64,000 nt of DNA from Microbacterium sp. ProA8 (lineage in GTDB: Bacteria; Actinomycetota; Actinomycetes; Actinomycetales; Microbacteriaceae). The notes beneath the pieces are model-generated. The model was given only the letters and a program-made list of their open reading frames with translations, did not search any database and was not told the DNA's origin. The position numbers were made by a program, and so were the translations under genes. Shown here piece after piece: positions 61,672 through 64,000 of this stretch (position 1 is the first letter of the stretch; every line of letters begins with the position of its first letter). The stretch covers positions 4,154,001 through 4,218,000 of the forward strand of contig NZ_CP157000.1 of NCBI RefSeq assembly GCF_039905635.1. The letters run 5' to 3'.

Positions 61672-62495
61672 CACTTCGACACGCACAGGACGCCGTGGGC
61701 AAGGTCTGGCTCGTCGGCGCCGGTCCGGGTGACGCCGGGCTCCTCACCATCAGGGGCCTGCGCGCCCTCGAGGCGGCCGACGTCATCGTCGCCGACCGGC
61801 TGGGCGCGCGCGCCGTGCTCGACGGACTCGCCGCCGACGGCGTGACGCTTCGCGCCGAGGTCGTGGACGTCGGCAAGCTGCCGGGGCACCACGCCGTGCC
61901 GCAGGATGCGATCAACGCCCTGCTCGTGCAGCTCGCCCACGACGGCAAGACGGTCGTCCGGCTCAAGGGCGGCGACCCCTACGTCTTCGGCCGCGGCGGG
62001 GAAGAGCTCCACGCGTGCCAGGAGGCGGGCGTGGTCGTCGAGGTCGTGCCGGGGATCACCAGCGCCATCTCGGTGCCGGCGATCGCCGGCATCCCGCTCA
62101 CCCACCGCGGTGTCGCCACCGCCTTCACTGTCGCCACCGCGCACGACCAGATCGCGTCCCTCAGCGGCGGCCGCGACCACACCGTCGTGCTGCTCATGGG
62201 GATCGCCACGCTCGCGAACTCCGCGATCATCCTCGCCCGCGGCGAGCGCGGGGCGGACTGCCCGGTCGCCGTCGTGGAGGACGGCTTCGGGCCGCGCCAG
62301 CGGGTGACGGTGGGGACGCTCTCGACCATCGCGCATCAGGCCGCGGCCCGCGGCATCCGCTCGCCCGCCGTCGTGGTCGTCGGCGACGTCGTGCGGCTGA
62401 GCCCGTACGCCCCCGCCGAGCTCGCGACCCTCGAACTCACCCACTACGACCCCCTCGCCGTCCCCGGCGCCTCCCGAAAGGCCCCCACCCAGTGA
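61668..62495 (+). CDS. cobA: Uroporphyrinogen-III C-methyltransferase (SUMT, CobA)
   Basis: This 275-residue protein has the SUMT pattern: VGKVWLVGAGPGDAGLLTIRGLRALEAADVIVADRLGA, VDVGKLPGHHAVPQDAINALLVQLAHDGKTVVRLKGGDPYVFGRGGEEL and VEVVPGITSAISVPAIAGIPLTHRGVA. It methylates uroporphyrinogen III twice to precorrin-2, on the way to siroheme for the sulfite reductase. There is no fused precorrin-2 dehydrogenase or chelatase domain, so that step must be encoded elsewhere. ATG 61668 overlaps the permease stop. Confidence 0.93.
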   Translation: MTLRHAQDAVGKVWLVGAGPGDAGLLTIRGLRALEAADVIVADRLGARAVLDGLAADGVTLRAEVVDVGKLPGHHAVPQDAINALLVQLAHDGKTVVRLKGGDPYVFGRGGEELHACQEAGVVVEVVPGITSAISVPAIAGIPLTHRGVATAFTVATAHDQIASLSGGRDHTVVLLMGIATLANSAIILARGERGADCPVAVVEDGFGPRQRVTVGTLSTIAHQAAARGIRSPAVVVVGDVVRLSPYAPAELATLELTHYDPLAVPGASRKAPTQ

Positions 62496-63904
62496 CCGCT
62501 TCGAGCACTGTGCCCACCTCTGATCTTGGGAACCTCCGCGTCGCGATCGTCGGCGCCGGTCCCGCCGGCATCTACGCCGGCAACATCCTCACCAACTCGG
62601 TCGCCGAGGCCGGCGGATCCGTGTCGATCGACCTGTTCGAGTCGCTTCCCGCGCCGTACGGACTGATCCGCTACGGCGTCGCGCCCGACCACCCCCGCAT
62701 CAAGGGCATCGTCAATTCGCTGCACGAGATGCTGGATGCCGGCACCACGCGGTTCATCGGCAACGTCGAGGTCGGACGCGACATCGCGCTCGACGAGCTG
62801 CAGGAGCGCTACGACGCCGTGATCATCGCGACCGGCGCCATCCGCGACGCCGCGCTCGACATCCCGGGCATCGACCTGCCGGGCTCGTACGGCGCCGCCG
62901 ACTTCGTGGCGTGGTTCGACGGGCACCCGGACGTGCCCACCGAGTGGACGCTCGACCAGCCCGAGGTCGCCGTCATCGGCAACGGCAACGTCGCCCTCGA
63001 CGTCGCGCGCGTGCTCGCGAAGCACGCGGTCGACCTGCGCTCCACCGAGATCGCCGACAACGTGCTGGCCGGTCTCGAGGCATCCGCCGTCACCGATGTG
63101 CACGTCTTCGGCCGTCGCGGCCCCGCCGACATCAAGTTCACGCCCATCGAGCTGCGTGAGCTCGGCGAGGTGCCGAACGTCGACATCGTCGTGCACGACG
63201 AGGACTTCGTCGACGCCGACCCGGCGAACGCGGCGAACAATCAGCTCAAGGTCATGCTGCGCGTCCTGAACAGCTGGCGCACGCGCGAGGCGACCGGCGC
63301 CGGCCGCCGCCTGCACCTGCACTTCTACCACTCGCCCGTCGAGGTGCTCGGCGACGGCAAGGTCGAGGGCATCCGCTTCGAGCGCACCGAGCCGATCGGC
63401 GACGGCCGGGTGCGCGGCACCGGCGAGTTCCGCGAGATCGCGGTGCAGCAGGTCTACCGCGCCGTCGGCTACTACGGCACGCCGGTGGTCGGCGCCCCGT
63501 TCGACGAGCGGGCCGGCGTGGTCTCGAACGTCGAGGGCCGGGTGAAGGACGCCGCGCGCACGGACGACGCTGAAGCCCCGGCGATCCCGGGCCTGTACGC
63601 CACCGGCTGGATCAAGCGCGGCCCTGTCGGCCTCATCGGCCACACCAAGTCCGACGCGATGGAGACCATCGCGCACCTCGTGGCGGACGTCGAGGCCGGG
63701 CGCCTCTCGGCCCCCGCCGTCGACGGCGACGTGCTCGACGTGCTCGACGAGCGCGAGGTCGCGTACACGACCTGGGACGGCTGGCTGGCCCTCGACGCGC
63801 ACGAGCGCGACCTCGGCGCCAACCACCTCCACACGCGCGAGCGCGTCAAGGTCGTCCCGCGCGACGAGCAGGTCGGGATCTCCCGGGGAGCGCTCGTCCG
63901 GTGA
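62492..63904 (+). CDS. Ferredoxin/adrenodoxin-type NADPH reductase (FprA-like)
   Basis: This 470-residue flavoprotein starts at GTG 62492, overlapping the cobA stop. FAD-binding GAGPAGIYAG is near residue 20. VAVIGNGNVALDVARVLAKHAVDL contains the NADP-site GxGxxALD, and VDVHVFGRRGPADIKF lies after it. The C-terminal signature is LYATGWIKRGPVGLIGHTKSDAMETIAHLVAD, found in FprA and adrenodoxin reductase. It would pass electrons from NADPH to the ferredoxin encoded next, and on to the sulfite reductase. Confidence 0.9.
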   Translation: MTASSTVPTSDLGNLRVAIVGAGPAGIYAGNILTNSVAEAGGSVSIDLFESLPAPYGLIRYGVAPDHPRIKGIVNSLHEMLDAGTTRFIGNVEVGRDIALDELQERYDAVIIATGAIRDAALDIPGIDLPGSYGAADFVAWFDGHPDVPTEWTLDQPEVAVIGNGNVALDVARVLAKHAVDLRSTEIADNVLAGLEASAVTDVHVFGRRGPADIKFTPIELRELGEVPNVDIVVHDEDFVDADPANAANNQLKVMLRVLNSWRTREATGAGRRLHLHFYHSPVEVLGDGKVEGIRFERTEPIGDGRVRGTGEFREIAVQQVYRAVGYYGTPVVGAPFDERAGVVSNVEGRVKDAARTDDAEAPAIPGLYATGWIKRGPVGLIGHTKSDAMETIAHLVADVEAGRLSAPAVDGDVLDVLDEREVAYTTWDGWLALDAHERDLGANHLHTRERVKVVPRDEQVGISRGALVR

Positions 63905-64000
63905 CGTATGTGATCGCCCTGCCGTGCGTCGATGTGAAGGACCGCGCCTGCATCGACGAGTGCCCGGTGGACTGCATCTACGAGGGCGACCGATCGCTGT
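63901..64000 (+). CDS. 7Fe ferredoxin (FdxA-like), C-terminus cut by window edge
   Basis: The partial protein starts at GTG 63901, overlapping the fprA stop by 4 nt. It reads VTYVIALPCVDVKDRACIDE and then CPVDCIYEGDRSL. The Cys spacing (C9, C17, C21, C25) matches the first cluster of FdxA-type 3Fe-4S/4Fe-4S ferredoxins. It is the likely electron donor to the sulfite reductase at the head of the operon. Confidence 0.85.
   Translation, partial: MTYVIALPCVDVKDRACIDECPVDCIYEGDRSL

Overview
The window is high-GC DNA with dense genes, many GTG starts, actinobacterial gene families (HspR-controlled dnaK operon, F420-type oxidoreductase, SHOCT proteins, FprA/FdxA-type redox proteins) and GGATGCCGCGGCATCC-type terminator hairpins. 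Together these point to a Gram-positive actinobacterium of the Microbacteriaceae, most like Microbacterium. That genus call is inference from style and gene content, not a database match. I found no rRNA, tRNA, CRISPR array, transposase or prophage genes.

Layout. 1-5.1 kb: two minus-strand GT4 glycosyltransferases (one cut by the window edge), a hypothetical protein, an LLM-class oxidoreductase, a GAP-family membrane protein and a formylglycine-generating enzyme (FGE) with both active-site cysteines. 5.2-10.2 kb: a HAD hydrolase and two sulfatases. 10.3-24.9 kb: a cardiolipin-synthase-like PLD protein with an in-frame tandem repeat, an AbiEi/DUF559-type protein flanked by three copies of an 88-bp palindrome-containing repeat, two AI-2E/PerM exporters, a SHOCT/DUF6325/SHOCT operon, a K+ channel, a ClC-type channel, a DUF998 protein, a SulP anion transporter and a third sulfatase. 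25-34.3 kb: DUF2252 protein, fourth sulfatase, AhpD-like protein, MalT-like LuxR regulator, a TetR/amidohydrolase divergent pair with a visible operator, and an MmcQ/YjbR protein. 34.4-38.7 kb: a large LPXTG surface protein and a membrane-anchored hypothetical. 38.8-42.9 kb: dnaK-grpE-dnaJ-hspR with two HAIR-type operators. 43-51 kb: KhtT/KhtU-like K+/H+ antiporter, two MFS transporters, a membrane protein, and a solute-binding/VWA fusion. 51-52.7 kb: two divergent MarR regulators with His-rich tails around a multi-site operator. 52.8-64 kb: sirohydrochlorin chelatase and a tightly coupled sulfate-assimilation operon (sulfite reductase, cysH, cysD, cysN, an ABC importer, cobA, fprA, fdxA).

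Sulfur is the main theme. The FGE would activate sulfatases that release sulfate from organic esters. None of the sulfatases has an export signal, so they are predicted to be cytosolic. SulP and the ABC importer would bring in inorganic or organic sulfur anions. CysDN, CysH and the siroheme sulfite reductase would reduce sulfate to sulfide, with FprA/FdxA as electron donors and CobA/CbiX making siroheme.

The most unusual features are: (i) REP-like palindromes translated in frame as the N-termini of CysD, CysN and the ABC permease; (ii) the 88-bp triple repeat around the AbiEi/DUF559 gene; (iii) a sulfatase with CSSTR instead of CxPxR; (iv) the paired His-rich MarR regulators.
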